Assembly (NCBI GenBank): GCA_014376915.1
Contig: JACMQP010000155.1
Coordinates: forward strand, 1 to 9,260
DNA from: Ramlibacter sp.
GTDB lineage: Bacteria > Pseudomonadota > Gammaproteobacteria > Burkholderiales > Burkholderiaceae
Length of the DNA: 9,260 nucleotides
Direction of reading: 5' to 3'
The notes below the pieces were generated by a model. The model was not told the DNA's origin. It was given only the letters and a program-made list of their open reading frames with translations, and did not search any database. The position numbers and the translations under genes are program-made. This document shows, piece after piece, positions 1-6,909 of the stretch. Each line of letters starts with the position of its first letter. Position 1 is the first letter of the stretch.

Positions 1-151
1 CGTCATCGCCAAGCTTGTAGTCGCGCGCCGTGGGAATGAACACGCCGCCGTCCGTGAACAGGGGGATGTACGCCGCATAGAGCGCCGCCTTCTCCTTGAT
101 GGCGAGCTGGATGACGCTCGGGCGCGGGGTCGATGGTGTGATCGTGCTCAT
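1..151 (-). CDS. pilZ: PilZ domain type IV pilus assembly protein (5' part only)
   Basis: The first 50 codons are present; the rest lies beyond the left edge. The visible protein starts MSTITPSTPRPSVIQLAIKE and has the segment LYAAYIPLFTDGGVFIPTAR followed by DYKLGDD. This matches my memory of the N-terminal half of P. aeruginosa PilZ (about 118 aa): a short lead, then the first strands of the PilZ beta-barrel. PilZ acts in the cytoplasm in type IV pilus assembly. In Xanthomonas it bridges the PilB ATPase and FimX, and PilZ itself is regarded as not binding c-di-GMP because the N-terminal RxxxR motif is missing; I see none here either. The start ATG overlaps the holB stop as ATGA (148-151), with no clear Shine-Dalgarno sequence in front, so translation is probably coupled to holB. 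The holB-pilZ order, as in Pseudomonas, supports the call. Confidence 0.9.
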   Translation of the reverse strand, partial: MSTITPSTPRPSVIQLAIKEKAALYAAYIPLFTDGGVFIPTARDYKLGDD

Positions 152-1149
152 GGTCGGTCGGACTCAGGCGAGTGTAGGGCGTTATGGGCCTGGCTTACAA
201 GCGCTTCGAGCATCAGGCCGGCGTTGAAAGGGTGCTCCACGGTTCGCGCCGTGCACGCCAGTTCGCGCCACCATTGGCTGAGCAAGGCGGCCGAGGCCGG
301 CGGCGGCAGGTCGGCCGCGGCAAAGAAGCGCGGCTGCGCCCCGGCCTGGAGCGACAGCAGGTCATGGCACAGCTTCTGAAACGCGTCCAGCACCTGGGCC
401 GGGCTAAAGCCGGCCACCGCGCCGACGTCGCCGCGGGCGATCGCCTTCGGCAGCAGCGACCACGACTTTCCGCTGCGGCGGGTCTGCGCGAATTGCGCCG
501 CGTCTTCCGGGCGGCCGCCGGCGGCGCGCAGCAGCTGGGGCGCCTCCGCGTCGGCAATACCCTGGGCCTGAAGCCATTGCAGGCTCGCGGCCTCGTCCGG
601 CCACGCCATCGTGTGAGCGATGCAGCGGCTGCGGATCGTCGGCAGCAGCTGGTGGGCAGCCTCGCTGGCCAGCACGAATTTCACGTCGCCGGGCGGCTCT
701 TCCAGCGTCTTCAGCAGCGCATTGGCGGTGATCTGGTTCATCCGCTCGGCCGGATACACCAGCACCGCCTTGCCGCGGCCACGGGCGCTGGTGCGCTGGG
801 CAAATTCCACCGCGTCGCGCATCGCGTCCACGCGAATTTCCTTGCTGGCCTTGCGCTTCTTCTCGTCGATGTCCGATTGCGCTTTTTCGGAAAGCGGCCA
901 GGCCAGTTCCAGCATGAAGGTTTCCGGCATCAGCACGCAGAGATCGGCATGGGCGCGCACGTCGATCGCATGGCAGCTGCCGCACTTTCCACAGGCGCCC
1001 TGCGGCGTCGGCTGGTCGCACAACCAGGCCCGCGCCAGTTCCAGCGCCAGGCCGTACTGGCCCAGGCCGGACGGTCCCTGCAACAGCCACGCGTGCCCGC
1101 GCTGGGCCAGCAGGGCCTGGGTCTGTGCCGCGATCCACGGGGCGTTCAC
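148..1149 (-). CDS. holB: DNA polymerase III subunit delta' (clamp loader)
   Basis: The 333-residue product is the delta' subunit of the clamp loader that places the beta sliding clamp on DNA during replication. It has an AAA+ fold with a degenerate Walker A (GPSGLGQ, residues 25-31, no lysine), as expected because delta' does not hydrolyse ATP. Four zinc-type cysteines follow at C44, C53, C56 and C59. ALLKTLEEPP (144-153) and the conserved SRC motif (174-176) are also present. A charged stretch rich in E, K and R (about 88-106) separates the zinc module from the VDAMR segment and is longer than in E. coli as I recall it. The start is GTG at 1149: GGAG lies 8 nt upstream and the family N-terminus begins there. 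An in-frame ATG at 1293 lies inside tmk and would add 48 non-homologous residues. The gene lies 58 nt after tmk and overlaps pilZ by 4 bp. Confidence 0.95.
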   Translation of the reverse strand: MNAPWIAAQTQALLAQRGHAWLLQGPSGLGQYGLALELARAWLCDQPTPQGACGKCGSCHAIDVRAHADLCVLMPETFMLELAWPLSEKAQSDIDEKKRKASKEIRVDAMRDAVEFAQRTSARGRGKAVLVYPAERMNQITANALLKTLEEPPGDVKFVLASEAAHQLLPTIRSRCIAHTMAWPDEAASLQWLQAQGIADAEAPQLLRAAGGRPEDAAQFAQTRRSGKSWSLLPKAIARGDVGAVAGFSPAQVLDAFQKLCHDLLSLQAGAQPRFFAAADLPPPASAALLSQWWRELACTARTVEHPFNAGLMLEALVSQAHNALHSPESDRP

Positions 1150-1157
1150 TGGTGCAG

Positions 1158-1161
1158 CTCC
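1158..1161 (-). promoter_or_regulatory. Ribosome binding site for holB (GTG start)
   Basis: On the minus strand GGAG is followed by an 8-nt spacer and then the GTG codon at 1149. No other in-frame start with such a site follows the tmk stop at 1208, so this site decides the holB start. It also gives holB independent initiation, unlike tmk and pilZ, which start on overlapping stop codons. Confidence 0.65.
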
Positions 1162-1207
1162 GCTCTTTGCGCTGCGGTGCCATGCGCCTTCGGAACGGCC
1201 GGGCGGC

Positions 1208-1843
1208 TCATGCCAGCCAGCCCTTGCCCCGCACGGCTGCCAGCACGTCGTCCCACACCGCTTCCCGCGCGCGGCCGGCGGCGATCCGCACAAAGCGTGC
1301 GGGTTGCTGCCGGGCCCGCGCGTCGTAACCGGCGGCGACGTTGCGGAAGAACTCCACCGGCTGCGATTCGAACTTGTCGGGGACCCGCACCCCGGCCAGT
1401 CGCTGCGCCGCGACGTCCGGCGCCAGTTCGAACAGCAAGGTGAGGTCGGGCTGGCGGGTCGTGCCGTCCGGTTGGGCCTGCACCCAATGCTCCAGCTGAC
1501 TCAGCACGGCGCTGTCGAAGCCGCGGCCCCCGCCCTGGTAGGCAAAGGTGGCGTCGGTGAAGCGGTCGCACAAAACCACTTGGCCGGCCGCCAGCGCCGG
1601 CTCGATCACCTGCTGCAGGTGGTCCCGGCGGGCGGCGAACATCAGCAGTGCCTCGGTCAGTGAATCCATCGCATCGTGAAGCGCCAGCTGGCGGATTTTC
1701 TCGGCCAGTGGCGTGCCGCCCGGTTCGCGGGTCAGCACCACCGTCCGGCCGTGCTCGCGCAGCAGCGCGGCGAGCGGCGCGATATGCGTCGACTTGCCGG
1801 CGCCGTCGATGCCTTCGAAGCTGATGAAGACGCCGCTGGTCAT
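1208..1843 (-). CDS. tmk: Thymidylate kinase
   Basis: The 211-residue enzyme phosphorylates dTMP to dTDP with ATP, the step before dTTP formation for DNA synthesis, in the cytoplasm. The P-loop is GIDGAGKST (residues 11-19). TREPGGT (38-44) and the DRF motif (93-95) contribute to dTMP binding. The LID segment YQGGGRG (102-108) carries the arginine that in the E. coli (type II) form replaces a P-loop basic residue, and the P-loop here lacks that residue. Length is normal for the family. The ATG overlaps the mltG stop as ATGA (1840-1843), with no convincing Shine-Dalgarno sequence before it, which suggests coupling to mltG translation. The mltG-tmk-holB order is common in proteobacteria, so identity is secure from motifs and context. 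Confidence 0.97.
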   Translation of the reverse strand: MTSGVFISFEGIDGAGKSTHIAPLAALLREHGRTVVLTREPGGTPLAEKIRQLALHDAMDSLTEALLMFAARRDHLQQVIEPALAAGQVVLCDRFTDATFAYQGGGRGFDSAVLSQLEHWVQAQPDGTTRQPDLTLLFELAPDVAAQRLAGVRVPDKFESQPVEFFRNVAAGYDARARQQPARFVRIAAGRAREAVWDDVLAAVRGKGWLA

Positions 1844-2835
1844 TGGCCGCGCTGGAACTTGTTCACGGCGCGATTGTGCTCGTCCAGCGTTTCGCTGAAC
1901 TGGCTGCTGCCGTCGCCGCGCGCCACGAAATACAGCGCCCTGGATTCAGCCGGATGGACCGCCGCCAGCAACGAGGCCTTGCCCGGCATCGAAATCGGCG
2001 TCGGTGGCAGGCCGGGCCGGGTGTATGTGTTCCAGGGCGTGTCGGTCTGCAGGTCCTTCTTGCGCAGGTTGCCGTCGAAGGCCGCGCCCATGCCGTAGAT
2101 CACGGTCGGATCGGTTTGCAGCGGCATGCCCACCCGCAGGCGGTTGTTGAAGACGGCCGCCACGTGTTCGCGGTCGGCCGCTTTGCCGGTTTCCTTTTCG
2201 ACGATGCTGGCCATGATCAACGCCTCGTCCGGCGACCTGGCCACCGTCGCCGGAGAACGCTGCTGCCAGGTCGCCGTCAGGTGTTTGTCCATGGCCCGCA
2301 GCGCGCGCTTGAGCACCGCGACGTCGCTGGTGCCCTTGGCATAGGTGTAGGTGTCGGGATAGAAGCGCCCTTCCGGATGCAAGCCCGGCTTGCCGACCAG
2401 TGCCATCACGGCGGCGTCGGCCAGGCCCCTGGTGTCGGGCTTCATCTGGTCTTCCCGGGCCAGCGCGGCCCGGAACTGGCGGAAATTCCAGCCCTCGACC
2501 AGCGTCACGGCCCGCAGCGCTTCCTCGCCCTGGGTCAGCTTGGCCAGCAACCGGTGCGGCGTCAGGCCGGGCTCCAGCTCGTAGTTGCCGGCCTTGATCA
2601 GTTTGCCCTGGCCGGAAAGGCGGAACCACCCGTAGAGCAGGTCGGGCTGGACATCGACGCCTGCTTTCGCGACCGCCTGCGCCACGCCCCGCGGCAGCGT
2701 GCCCGGCTCGATCGACAGGTCGACAGTGGCGGCCGGCAGCCGCATCGGCTGATAGACCCACCACAAGCCCCAGCCGCCAACGCCCAGGGCCAGCACCGCA
2801 GCAAGCAGAAAAACCGTGACCAGAAACCGCCGCAT
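1840..2835 (-). CDS. mltG: Endolytic murein transglycosylase (YceG-like)
   Basis: The 331-residue product belongs to the MltG/YceG family, inner-membrane lytic transglycosylases that cut nascent glycan strands and are proposed to terminate peptidoglycan polymerisation. A single N-terminal membrane anchor spans about residues 4-27 after MRR. A LysM-like region follows (about 35-103; note SIEPGT and [11 protein letters not shown]). The catalytic domain contains [10 protein letters not shown] (156-165) and the signature ASIVEKETG (209-217). E213 aligns with the catalytic glutamate E218 of E. coli MltG. FNNRL and [12 protein letters not shown] lie further on. The size is close to the 340 residues of E. 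coli. The start ATG has AAGG 5 nt upstream (2841-2844). It is the first gene of the minus-strand operon and diverges from ygfZ. Confidence 0.96.
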   Translation of the reverse strand: MRRFLVTVFLLAAVLALGVGGWGLWWVYQPMRLPAATVDLSIEPGTLPRGVAQAVAKAGVDVQPDLLYGWFRLSGQGKLIKAGNYELEPGLTPHRLLAKLTQGEEALRAVTLVEGWNFRQFRAALAREDQMKPDTRGLADAAVMALVGKPGLHPEGRFYPDTYTYAKGTSDVAVLKRALRAMDKHLTATWQQRSPATVARSPDEALIMASIVEKETGKAADREHVAAVFNNRLRVGMPLQTDPTVIYGMGAAFDGNLRKKDLQTDTPWNTYTRPGLPPTPISMPGKASLLAAVHPAESRALYFVARGDGSSQFSETLDEHNRAVNKFQRGQ

Positions 2836-2840
2836 CCTGC

Positions 2841-2844
2841 CCTT
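2841..2844 (-). promoter_or_regulatory. Ribosome binding site for mltG
   Basis: On the minus strand AAGG, extended to AAGGG, lies 5 nt before the mltG ATG at 2835. It is the only good Shine-Dalgarno match at the head of the operon and supports this start, since no ATG further upstream in frame has one. Confidence 0.5.
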
Positions 2845-2845
2845 A

Positions 2846-2873
2846 CATCGTCGAGTGAATTCCAGCGACGATG
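2846..2873. promoter_or_regulatory. 28-bp dyad in the mltG/ygfZ divergent region (candidate operator)
   Basis: The arms CATCGTCG (2846-2853) and CGACGATG (2866-2873) are perfect 8-bp inverted repeats, and the centre is the palindrome GAATTC (2857-2862) on the same axis. Only the 3-bp pieces between arm and centre are asymmetric, so 22 of 28 positions fit the dyad. The arms are centred 20 bp apart, about two helical turns, a geometry that suits a dimeric DNA-binding protein. It lies between the divergent starts and overlaps the candidate -10 elements. There is no T-tract, so a terminator is unlikely. The regulator, if any, is unknown, and chance cannot be excluded. Confidence 0.4.
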
Positions 2874-2878
2874 ATAAT
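2871..2878. promoter_or_regulatory. Candidate overlapping -10 elements for ygfZ (+) and mltG (-)
   Basis: On the plus strand GATAAT (2873-2878) matches the sigma70 -10 consensus at 5 of 6 positions; the best -35 at 16-bp spacing is TCGAGT (2851-2856), only 3 of 6. On the minus strand TATCAT (2876-2871) also matches 5 of 6, with no good -35 at 17 bp. Transcription would begin near 2885 for ygfZ and near 2864 for mltG. The minus-strand start gives mltG a leader of about 29 nt carrying its ribosome binding site. The weak -35 boxes keep this tentative. Confidence 0.35.
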
Positions 2879-2885
2879 TCAGGGC

Positions 2886-3803
2886 ATGAGCCATCCTTTG
2901 AACGGCGTCAGCGCCCTGCCCCACCTCGGTGTCATTCGTGTCGAAGGCGACGACGCTGCCAGATTCCTGCAGGGCCAGCTGACCCAGGACTTCGCCCTGC
3001 TCGGAGCGGCGCAGGCGCGGCTGGCCGCATTCTGCACCGCCAAAGGCCGGATGCAGGCCAGCTTCATCGGCTTCCAGCGCATGCCGACCGAGATCCTGCT
3101 GGTGTGCAGCCGCGACATCCTGGCACCGACGCTCAAGCGGCTGTCGATGTTCGTGCTGCGAGCCAAGGCGAAGCTGACCGACGCGACGGCGGAATTCATC
3201 CTCCTGGGCCTGTGCGGTGACGCGCTGCAGGGGCTGCAGTCAGAACCGGCCGAGCCCTGGAGCAAGGCCGACGCCGGACCGGCCCAGGTCGTGGCCCTGT
3301 ATCCGGCAGATGGCCAGCGCCGCGGCCTGTGGGTCGCGCCGGCCGGCGAGCCGGCGCCGGTCGGGCCGGTCCTGGCCACTGAACTTTGGCAATGGGGCGA
3401 GGTGCGCAGCGGCATCGTCACGGTCACCGCGCCGATCGTCGAAGCTTTCGTGCCGCAGATGCTGAATTACGAATCCGTCGGCGGCGTGAACTTCAAGAAG
3501 GGCTGCTACCCCGGCCAGGAAGTGGTGGCCCGCAGCCAGTTCCGCGGCACGCTCAAGCGCCGGGCCTTCCTGGCGCATTGCGACAGCGCACTGGCCGCCG
3601 GCCAGGATGTCTTCCACGAATCCCACCCGGAGCAGCCCTGCGGCATGGTGGCGCAGGCCGCGGCCGCGCCAGCGGGGGGCTGGGACGCGATCGTCTCGCT
3701 GCAAGTGGTCGCGGCGAACCAGGGCCGGCTGACGGTCGGCGCAACTGAAGGCCCGGTTCTCGGCCTCCTGCCCCTGCCTTACCTGCTGCTGACCGACATC
3801 TGA
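2886..3803 (+). CDS. ygfZ: Folate-binding protein YgfZ (GcvT-like, Fe-S cluster maintenance)
   Basis: The 305-residue cytoplasmic protein belongs to the YgfZ family, GcvT-like proteins that bind tetrahydrofolate and help build or repair [4Fe-4S] clusters in enzymes such as MiaB. The N-terminal part reads HLGVIRVEGDDAARFLQGQL, typical of the family. The diagnostic motif KGCYPGQE lies at residues 205-212 with the functional cysteine at C207, followed by VVARSQFRG. I chose the ATG at 2886 because the conserved N-terminus begins just after it. An ATG at 2871 in the same frame would add only five residues. Neither start has a properly spaced Shine-Dalgarno sequence, and the candidate promoter would start transcription almost at 2886. 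The gene diverges from mltG, and its 3' end overlaps the opposite-strand ligase gene by 25 bp. Residues about 113-165 are a variable linker. Confidence 0.93.
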   Translation: MSHPLNGVSALPHLGVIRVEGDDAARFLQGQLTQDFALLGAAQARLAAFCTAKGRMQASFIGFQRMPTEILLVCSRDILAPTLKRLSMFVLRAKAKLTDATAEFILLGLCGDALQGLQSEPAEPWSKADAGPAQVVALYPADGQRRGLWVAPAGEPAPVGPVLATELWQWGEVRSGIVTVTAPIVEAFVPQMLNYESVGGVNFKKGCYPGQEVVARSQFRGTLKRRAFLAHCDSALAAGQDVFHESHPEQPCGMVAQAAAAPAGGWDAIVSLQVVAANQGRLTVGATEGPVLGLLPLPYLLLTDI

Positions 3804-6046
3804 GTCGACGCCGCCGGCATCGTGCTGGTGCCGCGGAGTTGGTCCCAGGCTGCCGCCGGCAGCTGCGTCCGCAGCGCTTCGAGTCCGGACGGCGGCGTCA
3901 GGGCCAGCGCCCGGCGGAACGCCATCATGGCCTGCTGCTGGTCGTGCAGATCGGTGTTGTACAGGTTGCCCAGTTGCACGTAGCCGGCGGCGCGGCTGTG
4001 TGGCCAGCCCGCCATCCGCTGTTCAATCGCCCGGATCGCCAGCGGAAAGTCGCCGGCGCGCCGGGCCAGCGCGACCGTGGCATTGAGCAGGTCGTAGTCG
4101 GCGACTTCCCCCTTCATGGCCTCGCGCGCCAGCGCCAGGGCTTTCTCCTGCTGGCCGGCGCGACTGAGCAGGATCACTTCGAGCGAACGCACGGCCGGCG
4201 CGTCGGGCTGGATCTTCCGGGCCCGTTCGAGGTATTCGAGCGCTTTCGGCAAATTGCCGATGGAGGCATAGCCGCGGGCGATGTTGCTCAGGATCGCTAC
4301 CACGTTAGGCCGGGAAGAAATCACCGACTCCCAGACCCAGATCGCATTGCGCCAGTCGCCCCAGCGAGCCAGTTCGTCGGCCACCATTGGCGTGATCTTG
4401 CGGTAGTGCGGGTTGATGTCCGTGCCCTCCTTGATCAGGCGCAGCATGTCGGCCTTGGCGCGGTCCCATTTCGGGTTGTTGGGGTCGCCGGACGCGGAAA
4501 TCGAAATCGCGATCTTGGTGGCCTTGACGATCTTCTGTTCACTCTGCGCCGCCAGCTGCGTGATGTACACCGCCAGCGCCAGGCAGACGACGCAGGCGAC
4601 GGCGGCAGCGCGCGAACGCGCCGGACTCCAGGGCAGCGCCATGGCGGCCCAGCGCCCGCGGATGCCGAGCCTGGCGTCGGAGGCCGCGAGCGCCCCGAGG
4701 CAGGCTGCGAAGATCGCGCCGGTCGAGGCCATTCGCCAGGCGAACCCGACGTTGCTCACCACGAACAGCGCCAGCACGCTGCACAGGACCAGCGCGCGCA
4801 ACGGCGCCTCGGCCAGTCCTTCCGCGCTGCGGTCGCGCACCGTGCGCCAGGCGGCGGCGACGAGGTACGCGAACAGCAGCAGCAGGAAGGCCCAGCCCAC
4901 GAGCCCGTATTCGGCGACCAGTTGCAGGAATTCGTTGTGGACGTAGTAGTCGGTCTCGAGCTGGGAACCCTGCGCCTGGTACAGCGGGATCACGCTCTCC
5001 CAGGCGCCAGCGCCGACGCCGCTGAGCGGCCGGGCCTTGATCATCGTGCCGGTGGCCTTCCACATGATCATGCGGACGCCGATCGACGCGTCCCCGGCGG
5101 AAATCGACGCCGTGCGCCGCAAGCCCCGCTCGAGCGCCGTCGAGCCGCGCTGCTCCTCCAGGATCCGCGCATTGCCGCTGGGAATCGCGCCCAGCCCGAA
5201 CACCGTGACTGCCAGCAACCCGATCGCCGTCAGGCGCCGCCCGTTGTCCCACTGGCCGATCGCCAGCTGCTGGCGCAACAGCCACCCGATCGCCGGCAGC
5301 AGCACCAACAGCTGCAGCCACATGGCGCTGAGCGCGCTGCGCGTCCCCGTCATCAGGATGGAGACGATCACCAGCCCGCTGCTGGCCGCCAGCAGCGCGA
5401 TCATTCCGCGCTGGCGCGCACGCATCAGCAGCAACGCGGAAAAAGGCAAGGTACAGGCCGCGAACTCGGCGTAGAAATTTCGGTTGACGAAGGTCGACGC
5501 CGGGTTCGGACCCTGCGGGAACAGCCGGAAATCGGTCAGGAACTGCAGTACCGCCCAGAGCGCGGCGATCACCGCGCCACCGTGGATGCCCCAGGCCAGC
5601 AGCGGCAGCCGCTCGCGCGACAGCGTGTTGAGCCCCAGCCACAGCAACAGGCTAAAGATGAACCAGCGGATCGCCTCGACCCCGCCCAGGTAGGTATGCG
5701 ACCAGGCCATGCTGCCCAGTGCGTAGGCCATCAGCGCCAGCGGCAGCCACAGGACGGCATGCCAGCGCAGCGGCTGGCTCCGCTGGCGCTGCCGCCAGAA
5801 CAGGAGCAGCGCCGCGCCCAGCGCCGCGAACGAGACCACGATGGACTTCAGGGTGTCCTGCAGCATGTCCTCGGACGGCACGCCGAGCGCCGGCGCCAGG
5901 AACACGGCAAGTGCCAGCAGGACCGGGGTCCAGTCGTCGCCGCCGAGCTCTTTCGGGAACGGGTCGGCGGGTGGGGCGCCGGCAGTGAGGGCACCGACCG
6001 GCGCTGCCGGCGCCGCCTGGCCGGACGTGCGTCGTTTGCGGGCCAT
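3779..6046 (-). CDS. O-antigen ligase/polymerase-like (Wzy_C) membrane protein with C-terminal TPR region
   Basis: This 755-residue inner-membrane protein starts with about 38 soluble residues, then has roughly 11-13 hydrophobic segments (the first at about 39-57, 66-84 and 95-113; the last near 480-499). A periplasmic-type loop carries the Wzy_C/WaaL signature: R325, W329, ARPLSGVGAGAW (338-349) and HNEFLQ (370-375). Such enzymes transfer or polymerise undecaprenyl-linked glycans; the relatives are WaaL, Wzy and PglL/PilO-type protein glycosylases. After the last membrane segment comes a linker (about 500-545), then helical repeats of TPR type (about 545-735), clearest at NIARGYASIGNLPKALEYL (588-606). 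No glycosyltransferase or other glycan gene lies in the window, so lipid A-core ligase, polymerase and protein oligosaccharyltransferase cannot be told apart. The start lies 2 nt after the stop of the upstream gene, without a strong ribosome binding site, so coupling is likely. Confidence 0.82.
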   Translation of the reverse strand: MARKRRTSGQAAPAAPVGALTAGAPPADPFPKELGGDDWTPVLLALAVFLAPALGVPSEDMLQDTLKSIVVSFAALGAALLLFWRQRQRSQPLRWHAVLWLPLALMAYALGSMAWSHTYLGGVEAIRWFIFSLLLWLGLNTLSRERLPLLAWGIHGGAVIAALWAVLQFLTDFRLFPQGPNPASTFVNRNFYAEFAACTLPFSALLLMRARQRGMIALLAASSGLVIVSILMTGTRSALSAMWLQLLVLLPAIGWLLRQQLAIGQWDNGRRLTAIGLLAVTVFGLGAIPSGNARILEEQRGSTALERGLRRTASISAGDASIGVRMIMWKATGTMIKARPLSGVGAGAWESVIPLYQAQGSQLETDYYVHNEFLQLVAEYGLVGWAFLLLLFAYLVAAAWRTVRDRSAEGLAEAPLRALVLCSVLALFVVSNVGFAWRMASTGAIFAACLGALAASDARLGIRGRWAAMALPWSPARSRAAAVACVVCLALAVYITQLAAQSEQKIVKATKIAISISASGDPNNPKWDRAKADMLRLIKEGTDINPHYRKITPMVADELARWGDWRNAIWVWESVISSRPNVVAILSNIARGYASIGNLPKALEYLERARKIQPDAPAVRSLEVILLSRAGQQEKALALAREAMKGEVADYDLLNATVALARRAGDFPLAIRAIEQRMAGWPHSRAAGYVQLGNLYNTDLHDQQQAMMAFRRALALTPPSGLEALRTQLPAAAWDQLRGTSTMPAASTQMSVSSR

Positions 6047-6048
6047 GC

Positions 6049-6909
6049 TCAGTCCAGCGCCCGGGTCATTTCGATGTGCGGGATGCCCGCCTCCTCGAAC
6101 GCTTGGCCGCGCGCACGGAACCCGAGCCGGGCGTAGAAACTCTCGGCGCTGCGCTGCGCGTGCAGCAGCACCTCGCGGTCACCGCGAGCCCTGGCCGCCG
6201 CCATCAGGTCCTGCAGCACCTGCTCGCCGAGGCGGCAGCCGCGCAGCACCCGGAGCACGGCCATGCGGCCGATCTTCGCCACGCCGGCCTCCGCTCCCAA
6301 CAGGCGGCCGGTGGCCACGGCCTGCCCCAGCCGGTTGTAGGCGACCGCATGCAGGGCCGTGGCGTCCGCCTCGTCCCATTCCATCTCCTTCGGAATGCGC
6401 TGCTCCTCGACGAAGACGTCGGTGCGGATCCGCGCGGCGTCGGCGCCGAGCTGGGCCCAGGAACCAGTGCGGACCTGGGTCACAGTCTCGCCGGCCTCGA
6501 ACCCGGCCAGCAGCTCGCGCATGGGCTGGGGCACGGACCGCGACGTCTGCGTGGCGGGATCGGCGAACACGTAGACCAGATCGCACGTGATCAGCAGCTC
6601 ACCGCCGCGGAAGATCGCGCCGCGGAAGGTCATCGACGAATTGCCCACGCGCTCGCACTTCAGGCCGATGTCCAGCCGGTCGTCCATCCGGGCCGAAGCG
6701 TTGAACTCCACCATCGCCTTCTTCAGGTAGATGTCGCCCTCCAGCAGGTGCATCGCCTCCTCGTACGGCAGCGCCAGCGCCCGCCAGTAGTCGGCGACGG
6801 CGGTGTCGAAGTACATCAGGTAGTGCGCGTTGAAGACGATTTTCTGCATGTCCACCTCGGCCCAGCGCACGCGCAGGCGGTGGAAGAAACGGAAGTCCTG
6901 TTGGTTCAT
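6049..6909 (-). CDS. Bifunctional protein: YbgC/FadM-type thioesterase fused to GNAT acetyltransferase
   Basis: The 286-residue product has two domains. Residues 1 to about 138 are a hotdog (4HBT) domain: VRWAEVD (14-20) and FNAHYLMYFD (26-35) match the acyl-CoA thioesterase motif, with D20 at the catalytic aspartate position of YbgC. N27 sits where E. coli YbgC has H25 and FadM has asparagine. Residues from about 148 to the end are a GNAT domain of the ElaA/YjcF kind. It has FVEEQRIPKEMEWDEAD, then IGRMAVL, the acetyl-CoA loop RGCRLG (223-228, with R226 where glycine is usual) and AESFYARLGF (255-264). The likely reactions are hydrolysis of a short or medium acyl-CoA and acyl transfer to an unknown acceptor. 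No frameshift is needed, so the fusion looks genuine. The gene precedes the ligase gene by 2 nt and diverges from the dehydrogenase gene. No clear Shine-Dalgarno sequence precedes the ATG at 6909. Confidence 0.85.
   Translation of the reverse strand: MNQQDFRFFHRLRVRWAEVDMQKIVFNAHYLMYFDTAVADYWRALALPYEEAMHLLEGDIYLKKAMVEFNASARMDDRLDIGLKCERVGNSSMTFRGAIFRGGELLITCDLVYVFADPATQTSRSVPQPMRELLAGFEAGETVTQVRTGSWAQLGADAARIRTDVFVEEQRIPKEMEWDEADATALHAVAYNRLGQAVATGRLLGAEAGVAKIGRMAVLRVLRGCRLGEQVLQDLMAAARARGDREVLLHAQRSAESFYARLGFRARGQAFEEAGIPHIEMTRALD

Noticed and set aside
648..655. GCTGGTGG, identical to the E. coli Chi octamer.
   Set aside because: A single 8-mer in GC-rich coding DNA is expected by chance, and Chi sequence differs between lineages.
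404..1183. A 259-codon frame starting with ATG in the tmk-holB gap, overlapping holB in another frame.
   Set aside because: The ATG is tempting because holB itself starts with GTG, but the product is Arg/Gly-rich and motif-free, whereas the holB frame carries the zinc cysteines and SRC motif.
1150..1207. The 58-nt tmk-holB gap as a possible terminator or small RNA.
   Set aside because: I see no stable stem with a U-tract and no promoter-like pair; only the holB ribosome binding site stands out.
1843..2874. A 343-codon plus-strand frame antisense to mltG.
   Set aside because: No family resemblance and shadow-type composition; mltG on the other strand has its full catalytic motif.
3336..3357. 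A perfect 8-bp GC-only hairpin with a 6-nt loop inside ygfZ.
   Set aside because: It lies in codons for an Ala/Gly/Pro linker, where GCC-GGC runs make such palindromes likely by chance. It has no T-tract, so it is neither a terminator nor a convincing REP element.
3839..6136. A 765-codon open frame on the plus strand, slightly longer than the ligase gene it opposes.
   Set aside because: Its product is rich in Arg, Gln, Gly and Ala with no recognisable domain or hydrophobic pattern, while the minus strand encodes a protein with membrane segments, Wzy_C motifs and TPRs. Long antisense frames are expected in GC-rich genes.
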